Positions 16,401 to 25,146 of a stretch of 40,651 bases of DNA are shown here, piece by piece. The notes beneath the pieces were generated by a model. That model made no database searches. It was not told the DNA's origin and saw nothing but the letters and a program-made list of their open reading frames with translations. Origin of the DNA: a virus; the IMG/VR virus record IMGVR_UViG_3300038950_000002, positions 1 to 40,651 of that record. The stretch is one strand, 5' to 3'. Both the position numbers and the translations under genes were made by a program. Every line of letters begins with the position of its first letter. Position 1 is the stretch's first letter.

Positions 16401-17126
16401 CACTGGAGCGGCTGCGGCCTTTCTCAGCCCCGTTTCACCCGTCAGCTTGCGGCTCATCGCCTTGCCGTTCTTGCGGATACCTATAAGCGCCGCCAATGGC
16501 ATAAATATCTCAAATCCGGTTTCTACAGGATAATTCTCAATGGCATACTTCAGATTTTTCTTTGCTTCCTCATCACCTACAATAGCTTTGGCTATCTCTC
16601 CATATCTGACGATTCCACCTTTGATTAGCTCGCCCATGTCGGCAGCCGCCTTCACCGGATTGGTCACAAGATCGGCTTTCCATGCAGCGATCCCAAACGG
16701 TGCTCGTCCGAGGCCAGCCGCGATATTTGCACCTGCAAGGGTAGGTTTCTTGAGCGGCACCCCGAACCGATCAGTTGACGGTGCAGGCATCTTCGCAAGA
16801 TCATCTTCGGAAACGTGAGGAAATAGCTGCTCACCAAGTCCGGCAATGCTCTCAGAAACCATCGAGGGTCGCCATGCGGCCTCATCCGCGCCTGGCAAAG
16901 CACCCGGAGCGCGTTGCCCCAACTGGCCCGGCATGAAGTGAGTGCTGGGCACGAGGTTAGAGGGTGTCTCGAAGCCCGGAGAAGCTACTGGAGGCCCGGA
17001 TGCTGCGGCTTGAGGATCGACAGAGAGACCCAAATCAGGGGCCCCCTGACTCGCAACCCGAGCCTTGACAGCATCGATCCTCTGCCTCAACTCGGCGATT
17101 CTCCTGTCAGCCTCAGCGTAGGTCAT
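13482..17126 (-). CDS. Giant internal-virion or ejection-like protein
   Basis: A 1214-residue protein; the ATG at 17126 follows GAGGTGAT. The N-terminal 250 residues are Pro/Ala-rich with a loop-forming segment. Residues about 290-790 are a very long, Lys/Glu/Arg-rich coiled coil. The C-terminal 400 residues are helical and moderately hydrophobic (GATALTLAYLAGAEVGTD, VVARIGLGITDKAGWTG) and look like the large polyvalent-protein associated (LPD38-like) region of phage giant proteins. The position after two Gln/Gly-rich and coiled-coil proteins, as in N4- and T7-like phages, suggests a protein carried in the head and ejected with the DNA. No polymerase or transglycosylase motif was seen. Confidence 0.65.
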   Translation of the reverse strand: MTYAEADRRIAELRQRIDAVKARVASQGAPDLGLSVDPQAAASGPPVASPGFETPSNLVPSTHFMPGQLGQRAPGALPGADEAAWRPSMVSESIAGLGEQLFPHVSEDDLAKMPAPSTDRFGVPLKKPTLAGANIAAGLGRAPFGIAAWKADLVTNPVKAAADMGELIKGGIVRYGEIAKAIVGDEEAKKNLKYAIENYPVETGFEIFMPLAALIGIRKNGKAMSRKLTGETGLRKAAAAPVAAEMAALPEDVRISQQQRTLEVPEIEVVGKRTTIKPKEAPDALQRQAQTERQAHRQATPKAEEVGQPIAMAGKYDKTTQPKQPAFEEKTIGLKKTEIESIRKNTGLDQLEAAERRGWEEVLHRAKNEKFDEKAVASADEIIKSGRAVSDVEHAGMVVKSAQLANEYDIAVADVSTHVSRGNTAAARLERSRAESILDQIDKLTEASNTAGREAARALSIRRMMVNREGYSLAHVMQRAQASKGSRLSTKETARIQNLVDQHGRTQKKLKELEANYDNLLAERDRLTAERVTQVEAKKAKIERRKTRLREKIQTERADIKKQLTNMGYRVNDVTGVTAEGSYLVGRLAVSYIKEGAVTLDAVVKKVIADIPQLTKRDVYQALITKDPKMQKKARVETVKRISQMKTQARLLLEIENAEKGVFEPITKPGQKIRQPAAIKQLQKRLRDLRAEAYKSQLPAARLEHAIKTINELQDQLANHYRNVKKQKPVETPELTAAREKIKEIRKTMHVQDELVKAQDQLRTGNFELKQKPETKPIPPELERQQIALKRARRELRMAIDDLKPATAKSVTVEAINTLRTLKATADMSATLRQGLVLSVRRPGAATKSFGKSVKAFFSENAADAIDNAIRSAPHHYLREKSKLYLSERGSTRLTAREEMFMARSIEKWPVIGRIVKASDRHMTSYLNMMRTAAFDQFLKKYPNATHAELSAWADFVNVASGRGNLGSAAGMANVMSTVIFAPRFSVSRIQTPYMFFKHIKKPRVRTEIAKDMVATASLGATALTLAYLAGAEVGTDPRSPDWGKMKFGDTRVDLWAGMQQPMRVVARIGLGITDKAGWTGKDLTDYQKDVDPLEITGRFSAYKLAPSVTVPLELYRGKTMVNEPTTPTETAVRAMIPLVYQDVADAWRLEGAGRAGLTAGLAFLGVGVNTYSRKEAAKEKIRALSKEGKRSSALSKQTRWNNQHPKDQIRIIR

Positions 17127-17127
17127 A

Positions 17128-17910
17128 TCACCTCAGAGACGCTTCGATCTCCTGAAGTCGCTTCTCAAGTTCATCGATGGCATTTATCTGCTCAGGAGTC
17201 GCCTGACGCTCCGATCGTGCCACTATGCGGCTCTGTGGGCTTTCTGGGGGTATTCCGTACTTCTCTACCTGTTCAGGATAGCCACGCCATTGCTCAAAGG
17301 TCTCATCCTCATCAAGTTCTAAACTATGCTGCTTTTTGGCATCAAACACCGCCCTGGCCTTCTTCTCTTTCTGAGCCTGCTTTCTCAACTCAGCCGCAAC
17401 TTTGACGTTACCCTTGCCCCACTTGCCAATTTCTTCCTGTGTCATCATTCCCTGAGTCGTAGGCCGGAAATGCTTCTCTTTGGCCTTGCGCTCTGCCTCA
17501 AGAGTCTTAGCTTTGGCCTGAAGCTCCTTGACAGCCCCATTCACTACCGTAAGAGCCTGTCCGGTCGTACCGGCAGAACCCACCCGTTCCATGACGAATT
17601 CCATGTCCTGAGTATTCAAAAGCCCTTTGTCAAGGTATGGTTTCAGGCGTTTATTGGCTATCTGGAACCGTCGTTTCTGCTCGGCTACTTGAGCCGACGC
17701 TTCCTTAGTCTCTTTGGCCGCAGCATCAAGTTGCTTCTTGCGATCCTTAGCCCAAGCGATTCGCTGTTTTCTCAGATCCTCAGATCGTCTCTGAGCAGCC
17801 AATTTCCTGAGACGTTCCTGATTAGTCTCAAATCTCTTGTTGACTCCATACTCATCTGCACCTTGCTGATAAGCTGGCAGAAATGCTTCAAGAAACGGAT
17901 TGTTAGCCAT
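17128..17910 (-). CDS. Coiled-coil internal-virion-like protein
   Basis: A 260-residue protein starting MANNPFLEAFLPAYQQGADE. It is almost entirely Lys/Arg/Glu/Gln/Ala helix (residues about 25-185) with a short structured tail. The gene stands directly between the Gly-rich 532-residue protein and the giant protein with only 1-2 nt gaps. Such triplets are typical of ejection proteins in short-tailed phages. A chaperone or core role is inferred from context. Confidence 0.6.
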   Translation of the reverse strand: MANNPFLEAFLPAYQQGADEYGVNKRFETNQERLRKLAAQRRSEDLRKQRIAWAKDRKKQLDAAAKETKEASAQVAEQKRRFQIANKRLKPYLDKGLLNTQDMEFVMERVGSAGTTGQALTVVNGAVKELQAKAKTLEAERKAKEKHFRPTTQGMMTQEEIGKWGKGNVKVAAELRKQAQKEKKARAVFDAKKQHSLELDEDETFEQWRGYPEQVEKYGIPPESPQSRIVARSERQATPEQINAIDELEKRLQEIEASLR

Positions 17911-17911
17911 C

Positions 17912-19510
17912 TCAATATCCTAACGCCATGTTGTTACCCCAATATCCACCGGGATTACCGCCGCCTGTGCCTGTTTGATTACCGCCGCCAGAAAGGAGAT
18001 TGGCAAGCCAATTCCCTCCAACTGCACCGACCGGCCCGAGAAGTGAACCACCAAGTGCTCCGCCGATTCCGGCCAGAGCACCACCGACACCGCCGCCTCT
18101 CGCCCTTTCTCTCTCACCAGACCTGAATTCGCGGCCCCTGGCCTCCATGCCGCCCCTTGTCAATTCCTGGTTCATCACATTCAGCAGACCCTCGAGACCC
18201 GTTCCGGTCATGCCGGAGAGCAACTGTCCGATCAACTGCTGATTGTTGAGATTCATACCTTGACCTGTCAACTGATTGCCCTGTCCGGTAGCCCATGCCG
18301 ACTGATCCTGACCACCGGCATTCAGCAGGAAGTTGGCCAACTGGCTCTGTCCAAATTGTTGCCCCTGCATACCCATACCGAGAGTCTCGAGCATCTGGCT
18401 GGCCTGATCCCTGGCTTCCTGTCCGCCTAAGCCACGCGCCTGAAGCATCCCCTCAAGTTCGGTCTGGTAACGTGCAAGCTGCTGCTGGTTGATGTCACCC
18501 GTCAAGCCCCGTGACATATTAGCTCGTGCCAGAGATTCGTCAAATCCCTGACCACGGGCCCACTGCTGACCTGCACCAACTCTACCGGCTGCCGATTCAC
18601 CGAGTCCACCAAGACCTAAATTGTACTGATTGGCAATCTGTCTGGCTCGCGTACCTATGTCAGCCGCACCAAGACCTTCCGTAACTCCTGCCCTGGCATA
18701 TTCACCAAGGCCGGACGTACCGAATTCCGACGCCCTTTCTCTGGCTGCCCTGTCTTGCGCAGCTAAATTGGCCTGAGTCCTCAAGGCTGCATCCGAAAGT
18801 CTGCGCGTGTAGTCACCCTCAATGTTTCTACCGGATTCGGTTGACCGGCCAAAGCCCCGGTTGGAGGCCGCACCGTAAGCCTCCGTCCGCGCTCGCCCCA
18901 GTTCCTCTCTGACCGGACTCATAGATGCCTCGTAAGCCTGACGCATATCAGACTCAGACATCCCCCCTCCACCTGATTTATTGAGCAAACTCGATAATTG
19001 TGCCTGTCGTGCCTGTTGAACGTCGGGAGTGGCACCGGCATAGCCTCCACCACCCTGTTGAGTGCCACTACCGAGCAACATATTGACGAAATTCCCGCCC
19101 ATGCCATAGCCCGGCGCATTGACTGGAGATCCACCGGCAGCGAATCTCTCCGCTCCGGTCGCTCTCTCCATTCCAGGCATGTTGACAGGCAGATTCTCCC
19201 ATCCACCACCGCCTTGTGGCATAAACTGATTCAGGAAGTTCTGCAAACCAGCCGTATCAGTTCCTTTACCCAATCTACTCATCATCTGCTGATACTGCTG
19301 CTGATATGGATTGCTGTACCCGGTCAATCCGGCAGTGTAGTCACTACCGCCAATCTGATTGAGCAGGTTTTGTAACTGTCCACCAAAGTCTGACGATATG
19401 TTCCCGAAGAGATTGTGTGCCATCAAAGCATTGGGGTCGAGTTCGCCCGGAGGTCTAAAATCGCTGTAACCCTGCGGCTGCCATGTGTTTGAAAATGTAT
19501 TCGGCGGCAT
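17912..19510 (-). CDS. Gly/Gln/Ala-rich internal-virion-like protein
   Basis: A 532-residue protein. The N-terminal 200 residues are low-complexity Gly/Gln/Asn/Pro. Residues about 200-430 are helical with repeated Ala/Arg/Gln patterns (AAQDRAARERASEF, GQEARDQASQML). Near the C-terminus a Gly-zipper membrane-like stretch (GGALAGIGGALGGSLLGPVG) is followed by a Gly/Asn tail. That design resembles ejection proteins that insert into host membranes during DNA entry. No catalytic motif is seen. Confidence 0.6.
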   Translation of the reverse strand: MPPNTFSNTWQPQGYSDFRPPGELDPNALMAHNLFGNISSDFGGQLQNLLNQIGGSDYTAGLTGYSNPYQQQYQQMMSRLGKGTDTAGLQNFLNQFMPQGGGGWENLPVNMPGMERATGAERFAAGGSPVNAPGYGMGGNFVNMLLGSGTQQGGGGYAGATPDVQQARQAQLSSLLNKSGGGGMSESDMRQAYEASMSPVREELGRARTEAYGAASNRGFGRSTESGRNIEGDYTRRLSDAALRTQANLAAQDRAARERASEFGTSGLGEYARAGVTEGLGAADIGTRARQIANQYNLGLGGLGESAAGRVGAGQQWARGQGFDESLARANMSRGLTGDINQQQLARYQTELEGMLQARGLGGQEARDQASQMLETLGMGMQGQQFGQSQLANFLLNAGGQDQSAWATGQGNQLTGQGMNLNNQQLIGQLLSGMTGTGLEGLLNVMNQELTRGGMEARGREFRSGERERARGGGVGGALAGIGGALGGSLLGPVGAVGGNWLANLLSGGGNQTGTGGGNPGGYWGNNMALGY

Positions 19511-19518
19511 ATTGTCTC

Positions 19519-20376
19519 CTATCTGCCCCGCCCCGGTGCGCCCGGATAAGTTGTTGGCGGAAGATCAAATCCCGTTGGCCTGTTGCCCATACGCATCAGG
19601 AATTCTCTGAGCAGTTGATTTGCTCTATTGCCCTGCGCCGCTACCGGTCCACCCGGCATCATAAAGCTAAACTGCTGCCCTAACTGATCCCCGTAGCCCA
19701 TGTCTTGCATTTGCTGAAAAAATTGATTGCCCTGCTGGTTGGTCATAAAGGGATTGTAGGCTCCCGGTGCGCCCGGTGCCCAGTTCTGGTTCTGACCTGT
19801 AATCCCGAGCATATTCAACAGGTTGTTGAACGCCACTTCGTAGGGATCACGATACGGAGTGTTACGACCCTGATCTCCCTGAACCTGGTCATTAACAGGT
19901 GGGGGCAGTGGCGGTGGAACATAAGCATCACCATCGATATTCCGATCTGTTGTATTTCCAGTACGCCCAGAAGTGATTCCGCCGCCCTTGCGGCCAGACC
20001 CGCCTCCGGCGTTGATGATAATCGTGGTTCCCGGATCGCTGTTTGTGGTCGGGCCCTTCGGTTCTGGAAGATCGCCTTTGCGTCCAGGCGTTACAGGCGT
20101 TACAGGCGGCAAATCGGGCAGAGGAGGTAGATTCCCCAGTCCGGCACTACCGGCAATATCTCCCATCGTAGTGTTGGGCAGTCCTCCGGTCGGGGGCGTT
20201 CCAAAATCAGGCGGATTGAAAGTGTTGCCCATTGGTGGCGCAAACGACGGCTGACTCCCGGCTAACGGCTGATTCGGCTTATTCAGCAGACCGCTTGTAA
20301 GTGACGGCAGTTGACCGCCTACACGGAATCTGTTCCTGTCGTTTCCGTAATTCCAGGTGTTCGGCTGTATTGGCAT
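19519..20376 (-). CDS. Pro/Gly/Asn-rich virion-associated protein
   Basis: A 285-residue protein starting MPIQPNTWNYGNDRNRFRVG. Mostly low-complexity Pro/Gly/Asn, including PPLPDLPPVTPVTPG and VPPPLPPPVND, with a Gln-rich C-terminal part. It shares its amino-acid bias and the NPF and NQ(Q)GNQ-type motifs with the following 532-residue protein. It is probably a virion component, but no domain is recognised. Confidence 0.55.
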   Translation of the reverse strand: MPIQPNTWNYGNDRNRFRVGGQLPSLTSGLLNKPNQPLAGSQPSFAPPMGNTFNPPDFGTPPTGGLPNTTMGDIAGSAGLGNLPPLPDLPPVTPVTPGRKGDLPEPKGPTTNSDPGTTIIINAGGGSGRKGGGITSGRTGNTTDRNIDGDAYVPPPLPPPVNDQVQGDQGRNTPYRDPYEVAFNNLLNMLGITGQNQNWAPGAPGAYNPFMTNQQGNQFFQQMQDMGYGDQLGQQFSFMMPGGPVAAQGNRANQLLREFLMRMGNRPTGFDLPPTTYPGAPGRGR

Positions 20377-20386
20377 ATCTATCTCC

Positions 20387-20995
20387 TCAGTAAAGTTTAA
20401 TGATTGTTAGTCCCACACCATTTGCTCGTGTTCTGAACGCCGAAGAACCGGACAGATTCGTGACAAACACGGCAAGACTATCCCCTTCAGATAGCGGCCA
20501 TATAACAACTGCCGACTGTGACGCACCACCGGTTGTAATCCCAGTTATCATTGAAGCCCCTGGTATATTTTCCCATGCTGAACCATACCACCGCAAAGAA
20601 CTTCTTACTCCAGTGGTCGCGGTTGCAGCATAAATCGCAATCTGATACGAAATTTGATAAGTCCCGGCTTCATTGACCGCCACCGCGTAATCATCCGCGG
20701 CGTGTGAGTAGATGCTGCTTTCCACCACTTCTTTGTCGAGATTGATATATGCGCTGTCGCTGGCAGCAATCAGTTGCAGTCCCGTGCTATCAACCGCCTG
20801 AAACACCGATCTGTTCACATGCTCGAAGTAGGCCAGCCATCGCTGTATCTCCCGGAAGTTGCGACCGGAAGCCGGGTCATCCACTCGCTGATGAGGCAAA
20901 GACTGGCAGTAGACGAAAGCCGCCGCAAACGGCAGCAACAGCAGGCTGATTATGGTCACACCCAACGCGAACAGAAGCAATCGCTTACCTGTCAT
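20387..20995 (-). CDS. Membrane-anchored C1q/TNF-like jelly-roll protein
   Basis: A 202-residue protein. The ATG at 20995 (start MTGKRLLLFALGVTIISLLL) has AAGGAAGAG upstream and is preferred to a longer start inside the nozzle gene. A hydrophobic signal or anchor covers about residues 4-28. After a short helix (REIQRWLAYFEHV), the C-terminal 130 residues (EAGTYQISYQIAIYAAT, LSEGDSLAVFVTN, GVGLTIIKLY) have the strand pattern of C1q-like trimeric domains found in phage fibres and bacterial surface proteins. It may be a membrane-tethered trimer. Exact role unknown. Confidence 0.6.
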   Translation of the reverse strand: MTGKRLLLFALGVTIISLLLLPFAAAFVYCQSLPHQRVDDPASGRNFREIQRWLAYFEHVNRSVFQAVDSTGLQLIAASDSAYINLDKEVVESSIYSHAADDYAVAVNEAGTYQISYQIAIYAATATTGVRSSLRWYGSAWENIPGASMITGITTGGASQSAVVIWPLSEGDSLAVFVTNLSGSSAFRTRANGVGLTIIKLY

Positions 20996-23357
20996 AGCTC
21001 TTCTCTTCCTTCTCTGCCACTTCCAAAGCAATTCGTGAAATCCAACTTTCACCTTTCACCGCGTACATATTCAAACCGAGTTGCAGGAACCGACCGTGAG
21101 CCTTGCCGCCCGTCACATTCCGGCGTTTGTCCTTGTAGGTCTGAGTCGTGGCGTCGGCTTTCAAGCTGTCAGCCCACGCTACGGTATCTCTCGGTGCAAT
21201 ATCCACAGACAGCGTACAACTTGCTGACTTGTCGTAAGTAATGTAATAACCGAGCACTTCTTTGATCGCCTGACTGCCGAACATATCCCAGCCGGTGCGG
21301 TACTCGGCATAGATGCCATCGCCGTTATCATCGTTGCCCTTGTAGACGTAGACTGCGCCAGTGTCGGCAGAAGCGATCAGGAATTGGTTCGTATCGGCAG
21401 AATTGCGAACTCTGTGAAAATCTCCTGCCACAACCGACATATTGCCCCATTTTCCCGTAGGTACGTGGTATATGAGCGTCCGGTTATTATCCTCTACTGC
21501 ACCCGATGGGTATGAAATCCAGATGTTATCGTTGTAATACTCAGCGCACAACTTATCTTCAGCAGCAGGCCAGTTGATAGAATCTGTGATGATCGGCTCA
21601 ATCTTGCCTGAAATCTTCTCGAATTCCGAACCATCGAACAGGTAAAAGCCAGTATGATGAGGCAGAAACACCCTGCCATCCATCAACTGAGCCATGCCCT
21701 TTGGTCCCGTAGACATACCGACACCCTGAGCTACCGTCACGATATAGCTGGCCTCTGAACCGGGATCTTCAGTCATCATCATCGTGTTATTGCGCGTGAA
21801 AATGAAGAGCATTCCCAACATCGAGTACATATTCTGAATGCGGTTGCCGTCGCTCAAATCCAAACCGACAACTTCATACGTGGACAAATCCTGCGGCGTG
21901 AACTTGACTGAATACCGCAATTCATCAGGGTTGTCTGCCCTGACCGTGAACAACCTGTCCTTGTAGACTTCCAGACAGAGATAGCTGGCACCTGATTGTT
22001 CCACCTTCACTCGCCGCACCGCCTCAACAGTCACAGGATCAGTCGAAGTCGTATTGTACGGCCCGTCACAGGCATAGAAAGCGGTATCTGTTCCGGTTTC
22101 CCAACGCATGCCAGGTATCGAAAAGAACTCAGTTTTGCGGTATACCGCATTGCAAGTATCACAACTCGGTATCCTGAGCACCCAATCGCCGGTCTCAAAG
22201 CGTGTCGAATCCCAGGTTGAGTCGGCGGGATAGAACTTATTGAGTATGACGTCATTTTCACCTGATCCGAACGTGAACACTTCGGCAACAATCGAATCGA
22301 CAAGGAACTGAATCGCCGTAGAACTGTCGGTTTCGACCTCATAGATCGCCGCAATGGTCGTGCTATCGGAATCCGGGCGCATAGCCGCACCCCACGTCTT
22401 GATTGAACTCGACACGATATGAACAGGATACTGCATCGTGTACCACAGATGGCGGGTTTCATCTGCCTGAGTCGCCGTATCTGAGAGCGTCGGATTCATG
22501 GAAACATAGAGCACATGGTTCTTACCGAGCCCCGGCTCTACCGGCATCCACGACAGTCGACCATGATAGTCGTCATAGACCGGATAGTCGGCTGTCAGAG
22601 TCAGGCTGGTATAGTCAAGACTGTCAACGAATGCTATGCTGTCGCCGTGATAGCGGATCAGTCCCAAATTGGTTGCCACGAAGTAGTCACCGTTGCAGGT
22701 TGCCGCGTCGTGTATCTCGAAGTCCTGTAGTGTGATTACATAGGTTGAATCAGCACCCGCAAACAGATTGCTGTCGAGCTTGATGAGAGTATCTTCGAGG
22801 ACGGCCACGATCCTGTATTCGGAAGCGCGAGTACCGATTGTCACCTTCAGATCAACACCAGCACCGAGCAAAGCCCGCCAGAAGTGGTTGCTGTCAACAT
22901 GGCCTATGTGCAGCATCGGATCGCTGGCGTAGCAATCCACTATACCCTGATCGATATTCCAACCTTGAATCGTGTAGTATGTCCAGTCAGTTTCGTATGA
23001 CAGTGGCAGCCAGCAGGTATCTTCGGAACCGACAAGATAATAGGTGTTGCCGCTTTCAGGCACATAGGAACCGAGAAAGGTTATCGGCTTGGGATATGTC
23101 GTAGCATTCCACTGGTCGATACCGTTTCTGACGCGAATGCCTGACTGTCGATCAAATACGAAGTTGACACATTCCCGGGCAGCACCCGTAGGCAGATTTG
23201 TAGGCGTACCCGTCAAGTCGAGTCCGGTAAATGGTACTGCATACGTACCAATCTCAACAGGAGTGCCGGTCAAAGAGACGCCAGCCGCAATACATACCCA
23301 GGCCAACAACAGGATCAGCCAGACCCATCCATAGAATGTCGGTGGACGTGATTTCAA
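20985..23357 (-). CDS. Nozzle-like tail protein (tail tubular B/gp10-like) with N-terminal anchor
   Basis: A 790-residue protein. The start is TTG at 23357, overlapping the upstream stop as TTGA. Residues about 9-29 (YGWVWLILLLAWVCIAAGVS) form a membrane segment. The next part, GLDLTGTPTNLPTGAARECV with NFVFDRQSGIRVRNGIDQWN, resembles the start of podovirus tail-nozzle proteins (variable NG/RRG motif). The long middle has beta-propeller-like blades with Asp/Ser-rich loops (DGRVFLPHHTGFYLFDGSEF). It follows the two adaptor-like genes, the expected place for a nozzle. The membrane segment would be unusual for this family. Confidence 0.6.
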   Translation of the reverse strand: MKSRPPTFYGWVWLILLLAWVCIAAGVSLTGTPVEIGTYAVPFTGLDLTGTPTNLPTGAARECVNFVFDRQSGIRVRNGIDQWNATTYPKPITFLGSYVPESGNTYYLVGSEDTCWLPLSYETDWTYYTIQGWNIDQGIVDCYASDPMLHIGHVDSNHFWRALLGAGVDLKVTIGTRASEYRIVAVLEDTLIKLDSNLFAGADSTYVITLQDFEIHDAATCNGDYFVATNLGLIRYHGDSIAFVDSLDYTSLTLTADYPVYDDYHGRLSWMPVEPGLGKNHVLYVSMNPTLSDTATQADETRHLWYTMQYPVHIVSSSIKTWGAAMRPDSDSTTIAAIYEVETDSSTAIQFLVDSIVAEVFTFGSGENDVILNKFYPADSTWDSTRFETGDWVLRIPSCDTCNAVYRKTEFFSIPGMRWETGTDTAFYACDGPYNTTSTDPVTVEAVRRVKVEQSGASYLCLEVYKDRLFTVRADNPDELRYSVKFTPQDLSTYEVVGLDLSDGNRIQNMYSMLGMLFIFTRNNTMMMTEDPGSEASYIVTVAQGVGMSTGPKGMAQLMDGRVFLPHHTGFYLFDGSEFEKISGKIEPIITDSINWPAAEDKLCAEYYNDNIWISYPSGAVEDNNRTLIYHVPTGKWGNMSVVAGDFHRVRNSADTNQFLIASADTGAVYVYKGNDDNGDGIYAEYRTGWDMFGSQAIKEVLGYYITYDKSASCTLSVDIAPRDTVAWADSLKADATTQTYKDKRRNVTGGKAHGRFLQLGLNMYAVKGESWISRIALEVAEKEEKSYDR

Positions 23358-24025
23358 TTTCCAGGTTCCTCAGTGGTTATGACTGTAGCACTCGGCGAAA
23401 CATCTTGTCTCTTGCGCTTGATCGCCTCCAGATATTTCGTCAGCATAGCCGTTGCGTCCTGATCTCGCTGGTTTGCATCATAGTAGAGAAAGGCGGCATA
23501 CTGCACAGCAAGCCATCTGTGGCTTATCTGCGGCAAATCGCATTCATCGGCAGCCGAAGTGATGTAGGACGGTTCAGCCTCATAGGTCACGATCATAGTA
23601 CAGGCTTGAGCCGTTCCTTCAGGATAAACAGTCAGCTTTTCCCCGTAGGTATAGAATGTCTGAGGGCAGCCGGTTTCATCACCAAGCTTGCCAATTTCAG
23701 ACGGAGGAACCTGAACCATGCCATATCTCATACCTTCACTCTTCAATTCAATATGATTTACGCCGCCGAGCAGGAAATCACTGTTTAGAGCATAATCGCT
23801 GTTGCCGTCCGAACTTACGATCGTATCTTTCTTCGGCAGACAGCGCAAATCCTCGGCAACCTGGTGCATGCCGGCGTTGACATAGAGCGTGGAGACAGAA
23901 TCGGCAATCGTGGCGTTGTTCACCATCGCATGAAATGCCGACTGCAAATCTTTCAAAGTGAGCATGTCGCCAGCCTGGGCAACAGATACCAGCAGTATCA
24001 GAGTCAGAAGAATTCTAATCGTCAT
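23354..24025 (-). CDS. Adaptor-like tail or neck protein with signal peptide
   Basis: A 223-residue protein. SD AGGAGG precedes the ATG at 24025. Residues 1-18 (MTIRILLTLILLVSVAQA) are a Sec signal peptide. The mature part (LSEG-like strands, KLTVYPEGTAQACTMIVTYE, then a helical end SHRWLAVQYAAFLYYDANQR with DQDATAMLTKYLEAIKRKRQ) resembles the beta-then-helix layout of phage tail-adaptor or neck proteins, and it follows the other adaptor directly with an 11-bp overlap. The combination of adaptor-like body and signal peptide is unusual. Confidence 0.55.
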   Translation of the reverse strand: MTIRILLTLILLVSVAQAGDMLTLKDLQSAFHAMVNNATIADSVSTLYVNAGMHQVAEDLRCLPKKDTIVSSDGNSDYALNSDFLLGGVNHIELKSEGMRYGMVQVPPSEIGKLGDETGCPQTFYTYGEKLTVYPEGTAQACTMIVTYEAEPSYITSAADECDLPQISHRWLAVQYAAFLYYDANQRDQDATAMLTKYLEAIKRKRQDVSPSATVITTEEPGN

Positions 24026-24713
24026 CGAATTCGCCTCCTATCTCAAGAGCTATCTCCATTTCGCTTTGTGGAGAGACATAGCCTGGAGTCCTCATTTGTC
24101 CGACACGCTTACGGCTCGGACTGTTAATCGCCAGCGCATCCTGTAACGCAATCCTGTAGACCTGCTGCTGATATGACCTGTATTTCATCGGCAGGGCATA
24201 GAGAAGAACGGCCTCCATGTAGACATCTGCGAAATTGTCAGGGATCAGATTCAGACGACTCAACTCCCACCCGAGCGTGTAAGTCACATCAACCGTATAA
24301 CCGGAGTCAGGCGGTGGGAAAATCGAAAAGTAGAGATACCCATTCTTGAAAAACAGTTTGTACCTCGTCGGCTTGGTAGTGGTCTCCGATGTCGGATACG
24401 GAAAGAGCTTGTCGAATGTCTCAGGCGTCTCTTCGATCATGTTAAAACCGTAATCACTCGACGTTAGCACTCTAATGCCGATTATGCCGTCTACACCCGC
24501 CTCTAACTTATCCTGAGTGCCATATTCGCATGTACTCGCTGTCAGCGTGATTTCTTTGTGTCTCTCCTTGAAATACCACGGTTCACGCCAGAACAGACCA
24601 CCACCCAACAGGGCAGCCGTTTTCATTACTCCGGCAGAGACAGCGGCATCAATCCCCAACAGTTTCAGATGCTCTTTGACGAACTCGTTGATTTCATTCT
24701 GACTTACAGACAT
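24015..24713 (-). CDS. Head-tail adaptor protein (gp4-like)
   Basis: A 232-residue protein. An N-terminal helix-rich part and a middle strand region (YKLFFKNGYLYFSIFPPPDS, YTVDVTYTLGW) are followed by PDNFADVYMEAVLLYALPMK and a helical tail. This agrees with phage head-tail adaptors of the P22 gp4/HK97 gp6 type and with the gene order portal, capsid, adaptor. There is no signal peptide here. It would sit on the portal ring and take the nozzle. Confidence 0.65.
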   Translation of the reverse strand: MSVSQNEINEFVKEHLKLLGIDAAVSAGVMKTAALLGGGLFWREPWYFKERHKEITLTASTCEYGTQDKLEAGVDGIIGIRVLTSSDYGFNMIEETPETFDKLFPYPTSETTTKPTRYKLFFKNGYLYFSIFPPPDSGYTVDVTYTLGWELSRLNLIPDNFADVYMEAVLLYALPMKYRSYQQQVYRIALQDALAINSPSRKRVGQMRTPGYVSPQSEMEIALEIGGEFDDD

Positions 24714-25099
24714 TAAGCTACATTCCTTTTATGCGGTGGAAGTTTACCCCTGCGCCGCATATCTCTCTTTGTGCCCTTCAGGTGATGCGCCCATTCGTGA
24801 CTGTGAGGCCCAATGTCAAATCGATGGTTGCCAGTCCGCAATTCCCGTCGTCTGTGCTCATACTCCGCACCACCACCGGGAACATCGCTGAATGCCCGCG
24901 CCGGATTCCAGTTCCATTTGGTCTCACAGCCCGGTTTATACGAGGCATTCATCACATTGAACGAGGTCAACGGGAAATGACGCTTGAGCGTAGCCTCACA
25001 AACAGGACATGACTGAGGAGTATAGGATTCATCGGCTTTGACGAAATAGAGATCATCTCTCCATCCGCACTTTTCACATTCAAATTCGTAAAGTGGCAT
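24713..25099 (-). CDS. FmdB-like zinc-ribbon protein
   Basis: A 128-residue protein. The ATG at 25099 has GGGGA upstream. The opening MPLYEFECEKCGWRDDLYFV is the FmdB/regulatory zinc-ribbon signature, with C8/C11 and C31/C34 as ligands. A linker and His/Arg-rich tail follow (HEWAHHLKGTKRDMRRRGKL). Small FmdB-like zinc ribbons are common between capsid and adaptor genes of phages, where the role is unknown. The stop overlaps the adaptor start as TAATG. Confidence 0.75.
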   Translation of the reverse strand: MPLYEFECEKCGWRDDLYFVKADESYTPQSCPVCEATLKRHFPLTSFNVMNASYKPGCETKWNWNPARAFSDVPGGGAEYEHRRRELRTGNHRFDIGPHSHEWAHHLKGTKRDMRRRGKLPPHKRNVA

Positions 25100-25114
25100 A
25101 CCATCCCCAGTTGA

Positions 25115-25136
25115 GGGGAGACCCAAAAGTCTCCCC
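25115..25136 (-). promoter_or_regulatory. Stem-loop after the capsid gene
   Basis: A perfect 8-bp stem (25115-25122 with 25129-25136) has a 6-nt loop (CCAAAA on the plus strand). It lies 10 nt after the capsid stop and just before the next SD. No U-tract follows, so it is probably an mRNA-stability or partial attenuation hairpin that keeps capsid expression high, not a true terminator. Confidence 0.5.
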
Positions 25137-25146
25137 ATTGTTTCAG

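Noticed and set aside
25115-25136. Rho-independent terminator after the capsid gene
   Set aside because: The stem is good but no U-tract follows, and the downstream head-tail genes have no other promoter that I can see.
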